From: JBCAXA01 sp038534295
GTDB lineage: Bacteria > Pseudomonadota > Gammaproteobacteria > Steroidobacterales > Woeseiaceae
DNA length: 64,000 nucleotides
Direction: 5' to 3'
Assembly (NCBI GenBank): GCA_038534295.1
Contig: JBCAXA010000001.1
Span: 1,902,082-1,966,081 of the forward strand
Shown here: positions 34,513-44,234 of the stretch, piece by piece
Layout of the letters: the number at the start of each line of letters is the position of its first letter
Numbering within the stretch: the first letter of the stretch is position 1
Notes under the pieces: generated by a model
What the model saw: only the letters and a program-made list of their open reading frames with translations
What the model was told of the DNA's origin: nothing
Databases searched by the model: none
Translations under genes and position numbers: made by a program

Positions 34513-36402
34513 CTACCAAGCAATGCCGTAGTCTTCGCCGAAGTCGCTGGCGCCGCCCCACATCGTGCCGTGCTCGCGGTCAAAGAATATCGCGTTGATG
34601 GGTCCGGACGTGTGCGATTCGAGTTCGACCTCGTAACCCATCCCGCTCAGCTCTTTTTGCACCCACGGTGGTACGTCACCGCGCAACACCAGACGACCGG
34701 GTTCGGTTGCGTGTTCGCCGAACGAACTTTGCATCTGGTAGCTGTTGACGTTGGCCGCCTCCGCCGCCTCTTGGACGTTCATCCCAAACTCGACGATGTT
34801 CAGGAAAAACTGCAGCAGATTTTGATCCTGGGTATCGCCGCCCTGAACGGCAAATGACAAAAACGGCTTGCCGTCTTTCAATGCCATGCCGGGCGTTAGC
34901 GTTGCCCGTGGGCGTTTGCCGGGAGCCACGACGTTGAAAGGATTTAGGCGCCGATCTAGCACAAAACTCTGCATGCGCTGGCTTAGGCCGACACCGGTTC
35001 TGCCGGCAATGAACGGAGGAATCCAGCCGCCGCTCGGCGTGATCGACACGACCCACCCGTCGGCGTCGGCCGCCTGTATCGATGTCGTTCCCGCGACGAA
35101 GGCCTCGTCGGACGTCATCGCGACGAATTCGCCGGCGCTATCGCGGCCGAGTCGCGCCGTGTTCGTTGGCGGTGGGGTCGGTTGCCATTTCTCGAGCAGG
35201 TCCAGGTACGGATTCTCGCCACCTTGAAACGGATATGGGTCGCCAGGGCTTACGCGCCGGTTGTTGGCGGTCCAATCGATTTCGCCAAAACGCTGTTTTG
35301 CGTACTCCTTGCTGAGCAGTCCGTCGATCGGTTCGACCGGATCGACGTACGGGTCGCCGTAGTAGAAATCGCGATCGGCGAAGGCGAGATTCATGGCCTG
35401 ATACAGCGCATGAATGTAGCGGGCGCTGTTGTAGCCCATCGCCTGCAGATTCATGTTCTCGAGGATGTTCAGCGCCTGCAGCATCACCGGGCCTTGGACC
35501 CAGTGCGTCAGCTTGTAGACATCGACACCGCGGTAGCTAACCGTGACCGGCTCCTCGACGTAGACCTGCCACTGATCGAGATCGCGCAGTGTGATCAGCC
35601 CGCCAGCTTTGCGCGTGGCACGGACGAGTTCGCGTGCGATATCGCCGCGGTAGAAGCGATCGTACGCGGCCATGATGGCCTCGCTGCGACTCGCCCCGTC
35701 CTCGAGTGCGTTGGCCTCGGCCTCGACCAGTTTTTCGAGCGTTGCGAGCAGGTCTTTTTGCACGAAGATTTCGCCAGGATGCGGTGCCGCGCGCTTTTTC
35801 AGATCGCTGCGATCGAAGTGCGGCAGTAAAATGCGCCGCGAATCCCGCCAGCGCGAGATAACCTGCCGATGCCGCTCCATGTTGTCTGCCTGCGATTTCT
35901 CGATCGGGTAACCGGCGGCCATTTCCATGGCCGGTTCGAGAATCTCGGCGAGGCTCATCGTGCCGAACTCGGCGAGCATGACCATCAGCCCGCCGGGTGT
36001 TCCTGGTGTAACGGCTGCTAGAGGGCCGAACTCCGGCGGGTAACGCATTCCCTCCGAGCGAAAATACTCAACGGTTGCGCCACTGGGCGCGACACCCAAC
36101 GCATTGATGCCAACCACCTTGCCAGTCTCTGGGTTGTAGATCAGCGCCTGGGTTTCGCCGCCCCAGCCCAACGTGTCCCACATTGTCGCCGTCGCGGCGA
36201 GCATCGCACACGCGGCGTCCACGGCATTGCCCCCGCGCTGAAAGACCATTGCGCCGGCGGTGGCACCGAGCGGCTTGCCGGTGATCGCAATCCAGTGCTT
36301 GCCATGCAGCACCGGCTTCACGGTGAGGTTTTGTGCGGCGGCGCTTCCGGCCAGCAAGGTCAGCAAGAAAACGGCCGTAAGGCGCGCGGCACGTTCAATC
36401 AT
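34513..36402 (-). CDS. Gamma-glutamyltransferase, second copy
   Basis: A 629-residue exported GGT-family protein with a signal peptide (AVFLLTLLAGSAAAQ). It has GAMVFQRGGNAVDAACAM, GWGGETQALI and GTPGGLMVMLAEFG. The processing Thr is in FVAGTTSIQAADADG (about 438), and the small subunit has GKRPRATLTPGMALKDG. The Gly-Gly segment that normally reads TPGGS is replaced by SFAVQGGDTQDQNL, as in divergent GGT-like amidases and cephalosporin-acylase relatives. The substrate may therefore not be glutathione. It is separate from the other GGT by about 2.8 kb. Confidence 0.85.
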   Translation of the reverse strand: MIERAARLTAVFLLTLLAGSAAAQNLTVKPVLHGKHWIAITGKPLGATAGAMVFQRGGNAVDAACAMLAATATMWDTLGWGGETQALIYNPETGKVVGINALGVAPSGATVEYFRSEGMRYPPEFGPLAAVTPGTPGGLMVMLAEFGTMSLAEILEPAMEMAAGYPIEKSQADNMERHRQVISRWRDSRRILLPHFDRSDLKKRAAPHPGEIFVQKDLLATLEKLVEAEANALEDGASRSEAIMAAYDRFYRGDIARELVRATRKAGGLITLRDLDQWQVYVEEPVTVSYRGVDVYKLTHWVQGPVMLQALNILENMNLQAMGYNSARYIHALYQAMNLAFADRDFYYGDPYVDPVEPIDGLLSKEYAKQRFGEIDWTANNRRVSPGDPYPFQGGENPYLDLLEKWQPTPPPTNTARLGRDSAGEFVAMTSDEAFVAGTTSIQAADADGWVVSITPSGGWIPPFIAGRTGVGLSQRMQSFVLDRRLNPFNVVAPGKRPRATLTPGMALKDGKPFLSFAVQGGDTQDQNLLQFFLNIVEFGMNVQEAAEAANVNSYQMQSSFGEHATEPGRLVLRGDVPPWVQKELSGMGYEVELESHTSGPINAIFFDREHGTMWGGASDFGEDYGIAW

Positions 36403-36445
36403 TCAAAAACTCCGCTGTCAGTGTTGTGTCGCCGTGCGCAATGCA

Positions 36446-36874
36446 TCAGTCGCGTCGGAACAAGGCCGCTCGATCGGCAAAACTCTTGAACTCGAGTACG
36501 TTGCCGCTCGGGTCGCGAACGAACATTGTATGCTGTTCGCTAGGTTCGCCCGCAAAACGAACGCACGGTTCTATCAGGAAGTCGACCGCGCAAGACCGGA
36601 GTCGATCAGCGAGCGCCTGCCATTCGGGCACCGGCAACACGATACCGAAGTGTCGTACCGGCACGTCTTTTCCATCGACCTCGTTGGTCGGCAATGATTC
36701 CGTCCCGACTGCGACATGCAGCGTGACCTGGTGGCCGAAAAAGTCGAGATCCAGCCAGTGCGCATCTTCGCGGCCGACGCCGAGCCCGAGCACATCACAG
36801 TAGAACGCTCGAGTACCGTCGAGTTCGGCGACCGGGATAGCGAGATGAAACGGGTGCACAGCGTCAGTTACCAA
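36446..36874 (-). CDS. VOC-family (glyoxalase-like) protein
   Basis: A 142-residue VOC protein. It has PFHLAIPVAELDGTRAFYCD at the start, DVPVRHFGIVLP in the middle and SEQHTMFVRDPSGNVLEFKSF near the end, with His and Glu residues that fit a metal site. The start is a TTG, so it is somewhat uncertain. It lies between the GGT gene and hemF on the same strand, with short gaps. Confidence 0.85.
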   Translation of the reverse strand: MVTDAVHPFHLAIPVAELDGTRAFYCDVLGLGVGREDAHWLDLDFFGHQVTLHVAVGTESLPTNEVDGKDVPVRHFGIVLPVPEWQALADRLRSCAVDFLIEPCVRFAGEPSEQHTMFVRDPSGNVLEFKSFADRAALFRRD

Positions 36875-36912
36875 AACGAATCACGCGGCCAACCCGGTTA
36901 GTTGACCGCGAG

Positions 36913-37836
36913 CTAGGCGGCGACTGCCAACCAATCGGTCGGTTTCAAGAAACGCTCCGTGAGTTCGGATTCCGGTGAGCCTGGCGCGGCGTTGAAACCG
37001 TACTCCCAGCGCACGGCTGGCGGCAGCGACATCAGAATAGACTCGGTACGACCGCCGGACTGCAAGCCGAACAGCGTCCCGCGGTCGTAGACGAGGTTGA
37101 ACTCGACGTAGCGGCCACGGCGATACAGCTGGAAGGCCCGTTCCCGCTCGCCGTAAGGCGTGTCGACGCGACGTTCGAGAATCGGCAGATACGCCTTTAG
37201 AAAGTGATCGCCGACACTGCGCAGAAACTCGAAACTGCGATCGAAGCCCCACGCCGATAGGTCGTCGAAAAACAGCCCGCCGACACCGCGTGTTTCCTGA
37301 CGATGCGGCAAAAAGAAGTACTCGTCACACCAGCGCTTGTAGCTCGGATAAACGTCCTCGCCAAACGGTTCGCAAGCGGCCTGGGCGGTTTCGTGCCAAC
37401 TGCGGACATCATCGATAAACGGGTAAAACGGCGTTAGATCGAAACCGCCGCCAAACCACCACACCGGCTCGCTATCGTCTTTTTCGGCGACGAAAAAGCG
37501 CACATTGGCGTGGGTCGTCGGCACGTATGGGTTGCGGGGGTGAAATACCAGCGAAACGCCCATCGCTTCGAAGCCGCGACCGGCGAGTTCAGGTCGAGCT
37601 TTGGTGGCGGACGGCGGCATGCTCGATCCGAACACGTGCGAAAAGCCGATTCCAGCTTGTTCAAACACCTGTCCGTCCTTGAGGACGCGGGTATTGCCGC
37701 CGCCGCCTTCACTGCGTTGCCAGCGATCGCTGCCAAATGTGGCCTTGCCGTCGGCGGTTTCAATGGCCGCAACGATACGGTCCTGCAGACCGGTCAGGTA
37801 GTCGCGAACTGCTTGCTTCTGATCGGAGAAACTCAT
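36913..37836 (-). CDS. hemF: Oxygen-dependent coproporphyrinogen III oxidase
   Basis: A 307-residue aerobic heme enzyme. Diagnostic stretches are NTRVLKDGQVFEQAGIGFSH, NPYVPTTHANVRFF, GGGFDLTPFYPFIDDVR, GVGGLFFDDLSAWGF and EFNLVYDRGTLFGLQSGG. Length is normal for HemF. It needs oxygen, so the organism respires aerobically at least part of the time. It lies 9 bases downstream of tsaC, a common gammaproteobacterial arrangement. Confidence 0.95.
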   Translation of the reverse strand: MSFSDQKQAVRDYLTGLQDRIVAAIETADGKATFGSDRWQRSEGGGGNTRVLKDGQVFEQAGIGFSHVFGSSMPPSATKARPELAGRGFEAMGVSLVFHPRNPYVPTTHANVRFFVAEKDDSEPVWWFGGGFDLTPFYPFIDDVRSWHETAQAACEPFGEDVYPSYKRWCDEYFFLPHRQETRGVGGLFFDDLSAWGFDRSFEFLRSVGDHFLKAYLPILERRVDTPYGERERAFQLYRRGRYVEFNLVYDRGTLFGLQSGGRTESILMSLPPAVRWEYGFNAAPGSPESELTERFLKPTDWLAVAA

Positions 37837-37845
37837 ACGGGTAGT

Positions 37846-38424
37846 TTACTTGCGTGACGCGGCGCGGAGTACCCGGCCGGTTGCCAGCTCGCGAATCTCG
37901 CTGGGGCCCGCGGCACCGCCGAGCGGACCCGGTACAAACCCGTCGACCTTTCGACGAAATGTCCGGCGCAGAACGTAGGGGCTGGTTATCGCCGGTCGGC
38001 CAGAGATGTTTGCGCTGGTCGAAACGAGCGGCTCGGGGTTCAGTGCGCAAAGCGCGCGGGCAATTGGGTGATGGGTGACGCGTACAGCGACAGTGCGGCG
38101 ACCGCCGGTCACGAGGGTGTCGCAGCGCGGCCCCGCCGGCACAATCCACGTCAGCGGAGTCTTTGCCGAACCACGATCCGGCAATTTCAAGTCGCCGTCG
38201 ACCCAGCCGTCCAGCTGTGCTTCGTCCGCGACCAAAAGAATCAGGCCTTTGCCGGCAGAGCGACCTTTCAGGGCAACGATGCGCAGCAGCGCATCGTAAG
38301 AGTCCGCCAGACACCCTAGCCCGTAAACGCCTTCGGTGGGATACGCGATGACCGCGTCGGCCGCTAGGGCGTCGCGAAACCTCGACCGGCGGAACGATGA
38401 CAGTGAGCGCGTCGCGTCGGTCAA
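37846..38424 (-). CDS. tsaC: Threonylcarbamoyl-AMP synthase
   Basis: A 192-residue Sua5/YciO/YrdC protein that makes the intermediate for the t6A base of tRNAs. It has VIAYPTEGVYGLG, LKGRSAGKGLILLV, and RVTHHPIARALCAL with LVSTSANISGRPA. The proposed TTG start lies 3 bases after the topA stop, so it is translated with topA. Length matches the short TsaC form without the Sua5 domain. Confidence 0.9.
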   Translation of the reverse strand: MTDATRSLSSFRRSRFRDALAADAVIAYPTEGVYGLGCLADSYDALLRIVALKGRSAGKGLILLVADEAQLDGWVDGDLKLPDRGSAKTPLTWIVPAGPRCDTLVTGGRRTVAVRVTHHPIARALCALNPEPLVSTSANISGRPAITSPYVLRRTFRRKVDGFVPGPLGGAAGPSEIRELATGRVLRAASRK

Positions 38425-38427
38425 GCG

Positions 38428-40902
38428 TCAGGTTTTCTTTTTGGCGGTTTTCTTTTTCGCCGCTTTCTTCTTGGTCTTTTTCTTAGCGGCCTTTTTCTTC
38501 GCCGCGGCTTTTTTTGTCGCGACTTTTTTGGTGACTTTCTTGGCTGCGAGTTTGGTCGTTCCGGCGTCGTTGGCGGCTACTTTGGCCACTTTCTTCTTGC
38601 CGCGACGGCCGCGTTCCGGCGCGGCGGCCAACAGCTCTTTGCACTGCTCGAGCGTCAGCGACTTCGGATCGGTGTCCTTCGGTATCTTGGCGTTCTTTTT
38701 CTTGTCGGTGATGTACGGTCCATAACGGCCGTTCAGTACCTGAATACCGTCGTCCGGAAAATCTTGAATGAGCCGCTCGGCGTCGGCCTTCTTCTTCTCG
38801 GCGATGAGTACCAGCGCCCGTTCCAGATCGATGGTGTAGGGATCGTCGTCTTTGATCGAGACGAACTTGTCGCCGTAACGCACGTATGGACCGAAGCGAC
38901 CGATGCTCGCCGCAACGGCTTCGCCTTCCGGTGTTTCGCCGAGTTTGCGCGGTAGTTTGAACAGCTCGAGTGCCATCTCGAGATCGATCTCGTTCATTTT
39001 CTGGCCGGGCCGAAGGCCGGCGAATTTCGGCTTTTCCTCATCGTCCTTGGTGCCGATCTGCACGAACGGCCCATAGCGGCCCATGCGCACCGTGATCGGT
39101 CGACCGCTCTTCGGATCGACGCCGAGTTCGCGCGCCTGCGCTACCTGCTCGCGCGTAACCGTCTCTTCTTTGTTCTCGACGAGATTGGAAAACGGCTTCC
39201 AGAAATCGCGCATCAGTGGCTTCCACTGCTTCTTGCCGAGCGAGATTTCGTCGAGATCGTCTTCGAGGCGCGCCGTGAATTCATAGTCGACGTACTGGGT
39301 GAAATGCTCGGTCAAAAACGTGTTGACGATGCGACCCATGTCCGTAGGGATGAAGCGCTTGCCGTCCATCTCCACATACTCGCGATTCTTCAGCGTGGAA
39401 ATGATGCTCGCGTACGTCGATGGCCGACCGATTCCATATTCCTCCAACGCTTTGACGAGGCTCGCCTCGGTGTAACGCGGCGGCGGTTCGGTGAAATGTT
39501 GATCGGTGATCAGGCGCAACAGCTCAATGATCTCGCCTTCCTGGATTTCTGGGAGGCGCCGGTCGTTGTCATCGCCTTTATCCCCGTTGTCGTTGCCTTC
39601 TTGATAGACAGCAATAAAGCCCGGTTCGACCAGTACCGACCCGTTTGCGCGGAACGTACCGACCGCAGGTTCGGCGACCGGATTGAGATCGACCGCAACG
39701 GTGTCAAAGAGCGCATGCACCATTTGGCACGCGACGGTCCGCTTCCAGATGAGCTCGTACAATCGATGTTGATCCGGCTCGAGAAGCGCCTTTAGAGAAT
39801 CGGGTGTGCGTTCGGCAGATGTCGGGCGAATGGCCTCGTGCGCTTCCTGTGCGTTTTTCGCTTTGGTTTTGTACGCGCGCGGCGTATCTGGAACGTTCTT
39901 GTCGCCATACCGTTCGGCGATAACGCTACGTAGTTCATCAATCGCCAGCGTCGATAGCGTCACCGAGTCGGTACGCATGTACGTGATCAGACCGACGTTG
40001 CCTTCGTTACCCAACTCGACGCCTTCGTACAGGCGCTGTGCCGCCCGCATCGTGCGCTGGGTGTTGAAGCCGAGTTTACGGGCGGCCTCCTGCTGCAGCG
40101 TCGACGTTGTAAACGGTGGCGCTGGATTGCGCTTACGCTGCTTACGCTGGACCGCGACAACTTTGAGTTTGCCGTCGGCTGCCGTAACTAGCGCCGTTTC
40201 GGCCTCGCGAGCGCCAGTTTCGTTCTCGAACGAAAACTGTTCGACTTTCTCGCCGCGGAACTGTGTGAGTCGCGCCGGAAAATTCTGCTCGTTTTTGCCG
40301 AGCTCGGCGTCGATGGTCCAATACTCGCGCGGCTTGAAGGCTTCGATCTCGGCCTCGCGTTCGGCGATCATGCGTAGCGCCGGACTCTGCACGCGACCGG
40401 CTGACAAGCCGCGCTGGACTTTCTTCCAGAGCAGCGGGGAGAGGTTGAAGCCGACCAGATAATCGAGCGCGCGGCGCGCTTGCTGGGCGTCGACGAGTTC
40501 GTCAGAAAGATTGCGCGGGTTCGATATGGCTTCCTGGACGGCGGGCTTGGTGATTTCGTGAAACACCACGCGATGCACCGGCTTGTCGCCGAGCGCGTCT
40601 TTTTCCTTCAGCAGTTCGTACAAGTGCCACGAGATCGCTTCACCTTCGCGATCCGGGTCAGTGGCGAGGTACAGTGCGTCGGCTTTGCGCAATGCCCGGA
40701 TGATGGCATTCACGTGTTTTTCGTTGCGCTCGATGACCGCGTAGCGCATGGCGAAGTCGTTTTCCGGGTCGACTGCGCCGCCTTTCGGGACGAGATCGCG
40801 CACGTGTCCGTACGACGCAAGCACGTCGAAATTCTTGCCGAGGTATTTTTCAATCGTCTTCGCCTTAGCAGGCGACTCAACGATAACCAGGTTTTTACTC
40901 AT
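38428..40902 (-). CDS. topA: DNA topoisomerase I
   Basis: An 824-residue type IA topoisomerase. The Toprim domain opens at MSKNLVIVESPAKAKTIEKY and contains TDPDREGEAI; the active-site Tyr is in GLITYMRTDS (Y308). The C-terminal part has three topoisomerase repeat motifs (MGRYGPFVQIG, IGRFGPYVRYG, LNGRYGPYITD) in place of cysteine zinc fingers. The last ~60 residues are a Lys/Ala-rich tail, probably for DNA contact. I use ATG 40902, five codons into the frame. It is the upstream gene of the topA-tsaC-hemF block. Confidence 0.95.
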   Translation of the reverse strand: MSKNLVIVESPAKAKTIEKYLGKNFDVLASYGHVRDLVPKGGAVDPENDFAMRYAVIERNEKHVNAIIRALRKADALYLATDPDREGEAISWHLYELLKEKDALGDKPVHRVVFHEITKPAVQEAISNPRNLSDELVDAQQARRALDYLVGFNLSPLLWKKVQRGLSAGRVQSPALRMIAEREAEIEAFKPREYWTIDAELGKNEQNFPARLTQFRGEKVEQFSFENETGAREAETALVTAADGKLKVVAVQRKQRKRNPAPPFTTSTLQQEAARKLGFNTQRTMRAAQRLYEGVELGNEGNVGLITYMRTDSVTLSTLAIDELRSVIAERYGDKNVPDTPRAYKTKAKNAQEAHEAIRPTSAERTPDSLKALLEPDQHRLYELIWKRTVACQMVHALFDTVAVDLNPVAEPAVGTFRANGSVLVEPGFIAVYQEGNDNGDKGDDNDRRLPEIQEGEIIELLRLITDQHFTEPPPRYTEASLVKALEEYGIGRPSTYASIISTLKNREYVEMDGKRFIPTDMGRIVNTFLTEHFTQYVDYEFTARLEDDLDEISLGKKQWKPLMRDFWKPFSNLVENKEETVTREQVAQARELGVDPKSGRPITVRMGRYGPFVQIGTKDDEEKPKFAGLRPGQKMNEIDLEMALELFKLPRKLGETPEGEAVAASIGRFGPYVRYGDKFVSIKDDDPYTIDLERALVLIAEKKKADAERLIQDFPDDGIQVLNGRYGPYITDKKKNAKIPKDTDPKSLTLEQCKELLAAAPERGRRGKKKVAKVAANDAGTTKLAAKKVTKKVATKKAAAKKKAAKKKTKKKAAKKKTAKKKT

Positions 40903-41110
40903 GAAAGTCCATTCCAATGGCCAGCTGGCCGGCGCGCAGCGGTCTGCGGCCCTGCGCGATCACGCAGGGAAAAGGATGTTTCGCGGACTGCCCTTACGGA
41001 GCCTCTGCAGAGCCTCCATCGCGAGTGCGGGCAAAAATGTCAGATTCGGTAGGCCAGGGTCAAGCCCGGATTGCGTCGCCAGCGAAACTCGCCAGAGTTT
41101 CCCTTGCGAA

Positions 41111-41587
41111 TCAGTGCACGCTGCCGGCGTTATCCTCGAACACGAGATCTTCCATGCGCGCGTAAGCCTGCTCTTGTCCGGGCTGGCTGAAAAGCACCAT
41201 CAGAACGACCCACTTGACCTGCTCGACATCGATGTCGGCGGACTCCAGCGCTAGCAAGCGATCGATGACGAGCTCGCGCTGCTCCGGATTCAGAATCCCG
41301 ATTTGCTCAAGGTACAAGATATAACCGCGACATGACGCGTCGAGCCGGCCCAATTCGATGTCGGCGTAGATCCGCGTTCCGTTTTCGGTTTCCGCGTTCG
41401 GAACGAGAAGATCATTGTTGACGGCCAAGCCGTCTAGCCAATCCAGTGCGTGGTCGATTTCGGTGTCGTTGAACCCGGCGCGGACCAGTTCTTCCCTGAG
41501 TTCGTTTTGATCTTGTTCTTGTTCTTCTTCGGTGTCGACGTAGGTCTCGAATAGGTACATCAAGACATCGAGCACGTTTTCTTTCAA
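41111..41587 (-). CDS. smg: Smg (DUF494) family protein
   Basis: A 158-residue Smg homologue beginning MKENVLDVLMYLFETYVD, typical of the family, with a long acidic Gln/Glu-rich stretch, and ending with ALESADIDVEQVKWVVLMVLF. The start is a TTG with AGGAG 9 bases upstream. Its function is unknown, but it is regularly placed between dprA and topA, as here. It begins 12 bases after dprA. Confidence 0.92.
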   Translation of the reverse strand: MKENVLDVLMYLFETYVDTEEEQEQDQNELREELVRAGFNDTEIDHALDWLDGLAVNNDLLVPNAETENGTRIYADIELGRLDASCRGYILYLEQIGILNPEQRELVIDRLLALESADIDVEQVKWVVLMVLFSQPGQEQAYARMEDLVFEDNAGSVH

Positions 41588-41599
41588 CTTAAAGCGCTC

Positions 41600-42721
41600 C
41601 TACTGAAGCCGGGCGTAACGTCCGCCAGGCAGGGACTCGACCCGACCTTCGAGCTCCAGGATCAGGAGCATGGAGGAAACCTCCGCGATCGTCAATGCAG
41701 TCCTTGTCGCGATTTCGTCGACCGCACAAGGCTCGAAACCGAGCGCATCGAGCAACTTGCGATGCGCCGGATTGAGCGCGCGAGGCTCGGCGAAATCGTC
41801 CTCGGTCGATTCATTTTTTAACGTTTCGGTCATAACTCCGAGTTCGGCGATGACGTCGTCCACCGACTCGACCAGCCGCGCGCCATCACGTATCAGGCGA
41901 TGGCAACCACGGGCCATCGGGTTGCGTATCGAGCCGGGCACGGCGAATACCTCTCGACCTTGTTCAGCGGCAAGTCTTGCCGTGATAAGTGAGCCGCTGC
42001 GGAGTGCCGCCTCGATGACCAGCGTGCCGAGCGCCAAGCCGCTGATCAGCCGATTGCGCTGCGGAAAGTGCTCACGGCGCGCTTCGCTGCCCAGCGGAAA
42101 TTCGGTAATGATGCAGCCGGCGCCGGCTATTCGCGTGGCAAGCGCCTGATTTGCCGCCGGGTAGACGCGATCGATGCCGGTGCCAAGCACGGCAACGGTC
42201 GTACCACCGGCGTCCAACGCCGCGGCGTGCGCACTGGCATCGATACCGAGCGCAAGGCCGCTGACAACGCCAAGACCCATTTGACAAAACGCTGCGCAAA
42301 ACAGTCGGGCCGTTTCCTCGCCGCCTCGCGTTGGCTTGCGCGAGCCAACGACAGCCAGCAGCGGCAGCCCCAACAGGTCTGGATCGCCCAACGCGTAAAG
42401 CAGCGCTGGCGGATCCGGTATGCGTGTCAGCAGCGCCGGGTATTGCGGCGATCGCCAAGTAACTAACGTGTGTCGCTCGCCGTCGAGCCAACGACGCACC
42501 GCCGTCGTGTCCGGCGCCGCGGTGCGCAGTCGCGCAATCAATCGCTCGTCGAGTCCAGCGTTTTGTAGCTCGGTGTCGGACTGGTGGCGCAAAGCGCCCA
42601 GGCCGCCCGGTAGCGCCGTCAATGTATCGAGTGCTGCCACATCACGCATTGGCAGCGCGGCAAGCCTCAGCCAGCCGTCAAGCGCGTCGTCGTCGATAGG
42701 GGACTCCCGTCGGTCGCTCAA
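41600..42721 (-). CDS. dprA: DNA processing protein DprA
   Basis: A 373-residue protein that loads RecA on incoming single-stranded DNA during transformation. The Rossmann-like core shows AVVGSRKPTRGGEE, VSGLALGIDASAHAAAL, GGTTVAVLGTGIDRVYP and EFPLGSEARREHFPQRNRLI. A C-terminal winged helix (residues ~310-370) carries DEIATRTALTIAEVSSMLL. The start is a TTG with a weak binding site. Natural competence cannot be concluded from this gene alone. Confidence 0.93.
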   Translation of the reverse strand: MSDRRESPIDDDALDGWLRLAALPMRDVAALDTLTALPGGLGALRHQSDTELQNAGLDERLIARLRTAAPDTTAVRRWLDGERHTLVTWRSPQYPALLTRIPDPPALLYALGDPDLLGLPLLAVVGSRKPTRGGEETARLFCAAFCQMGLGVVSGLALGIDASAHAAALDAGGTTVAVLGTGIDRVYPAANQALATRIAGAGCIITEFPLGSEARREHFPQRNRLISGLALGTLVIEAALRSGSLITARLAAEQGREVFAVPGSIRNPMARGCHRLIRDGARLVESVDDVIAELGVMTETLKNESTEDDFAEPRALNPAHRKLLDALGFEPCAVDEIATRTALTIAEVSSMLLILELEGRVESLPGGRYARLQ

Positions 42722-42760
42722 ACGAGCGACGCCGACAGGCAGTATAGGACTGCTTAGGAT

Positions 42761-43981
42761 TTATCGCGGGTTGCGAACGGCGTCGAGAACGGCAATTTCG
42801 CTTTCGGCTTCCATGACCAGCGCATACGAAATGCGATCGTAGGATTTGAACACCATGATCGTTCCGGCGCGCTCGTCCGGCAGCTTGACCCGCTCACCGC
42901 CGAACATCGTCGAGGCGCTGAATGCCGTGCCGTCTTTGAATCGATCGCGAACGTACTCGCCGGCTTCGAAGACGCTGAGAACGACGCCCGGAGATACCCC
43001 GTCGCGCAGACCGCGATTAATCACGAGCACTTGGAATTGACCGATCAACGAGACGCCATCGACGACGGAAATAATGCGTCCCTCGATTTCGCTTTCCGGG
43101 GGTTTCGGGAAGAAATTCAGCGGAATATCGATGTCCTGATCGATGAGCCGGTCACCGGCGGTCGCTTCGCGCGTCGAGTCGTTCAAGCGCAGTGTCGACG
43201 GATCGCCGCCACGGCGGATTTGACCCTGGCCGACGTACGTTGCCTCGTAGCCGACGACGTCGCCATCGTCCGGGTCGACCAGCGCGTCGCCAATCTTGAC
43301 GACGCTGTAGCGCGAGCCGAATCCACGCAGCTCGGCGGCGCGACTGCCGCCTGCCTCGCGAACGTAGATATCGTTACCAGCGGCCGACACGAGGTGATCG
43401 CCGCGCGATGCCAACATGTAGGGCAGCGAATTGATCTCTTCGCGTTCCAGCACCAGGCCGCGGGTCAAAAACGCGGAGATTTGCTCATAGGCAATCGTGT
43501 TGATCGCTTCGTCGAGACGCTGCTCGCGAATTTGTGGCGAAAGGCGTACCGATGAAATACCGCGCTCCAACAAAAGACGCGGTTGGCCGTCGACGTAGAT
43601 CAGTGACAGAACGTCGCCGGGATAAATCAAATGTGGATCGTCGATCTGCGGATTGACCTGCCAGATCTCCGGCCAGAACCACGGATCGCGCAGGAAGGTC
43701 GCCGAGATGTCCCACAGCGTGTCGCCGCGCTGTACCACGTAGCGATTTGGCGCATCCGGCGCCAGTGGGACGGGTTGCGACGATTGGGTCTGGTCGCCGC
43801 CGTTGCGGGCGACCGGCCGCGGCTGTTCGCGCGATGGCCCCGCCAGCGAGCGTCGTTCACCGCCCGGGGTTTCCGAAACGTTGACCGACGTATCGACTTC
43901 TTCCTCGCCGTTGCCGAACGGGTTCAGCGAGCAACCTGCCAGTGCGGCGGTGCAAAGGAAAAGCGCCGCCTTTTGTGACAT
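42761..43981 (-). CDS. LysM-domain lipoprotein upstream of dprA
   Basis: A 406-residue envelope lipoprotein. The start at 43981 opens the signal LFLCTAALAGCSLNP (lipobox LAGC); an ATG ten codons earlier is possible. A LysM domain near 80-130 reads RYVVQRGDTLWDISATFLRDPWFW and QVNPQIDDPHLIYPGDVL. The remaining ~280 residues are a conserved beta-rich region of unknown role that normally accompanies this LysM protein beside dprA. It probably binds peptidoglycan. It is divergent from def across 253 bases that must hold both promoters. Confidence 0.88.
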   Translation of the reverse strand: MSQKAALFLCTAALAGCSLNPFGNGEEEVDTSVNVSETPGGERRSLAGPSREQPRPVARNGGDQTQSSQPVPLAPDAPNRYVVQRGDTLWDISATFLRDPWFWPEIWQVNPQIDDPHLIYPGDVLSLIYVDGQPRLLLERGISSVRLSPQIREQRLDEAINTIAYEQISAFLTRGLVLEREEINSLPYMLASRGDHLVSAAGNDIYVREAGGSRAAELRGFGSRYSVVKIGDALVDPDDGDVVGYEATYVGQGQIRRGGDPSTLRLNDSTREATAGDRLIDQDIDIPLNFFPKPPESEIEGRIISVVDGVSLIGQFQVLVINRGLRDGVSPGVVLSVFEAGEYVRDRFKDGTAFSASTMFGGERVKLPDERAGTIMVFKSYDRISYALVMEAESEIAVLDAVRNPR

Positions 43982-44234
43982 AAGGCCCCGGGACCAATGA
44001 CAGGATTTCATTCGCTGTGGTGCTCCGTGCAATCTGGATCGAGCCGGCTGCGGCCGTAGTCGCTGCTATACTAGTTATCGACCGGCGTGGGTCCTGCCAA
44101 GTACGTCACATAATGACGCTTGACATCTCCCCTCGAGAACCCACATCGGTTGGGATTGTCCGATAGACTTCTGAATAAAGTCAAAACTTTAGCCAATCTA
44201 CGTAGTAACTTACGCGAGAACTAAGCGCCCGATT

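Noticed and set aside
44082..44234. TTGACA and CATAAT boxes between the LysM gene and def
   Set aside because: TTGACA at 44113 and CATAAT nearby do not pair with each other at the correct spacing or order, so I cannot place a promoter, although one must exist in the gap.
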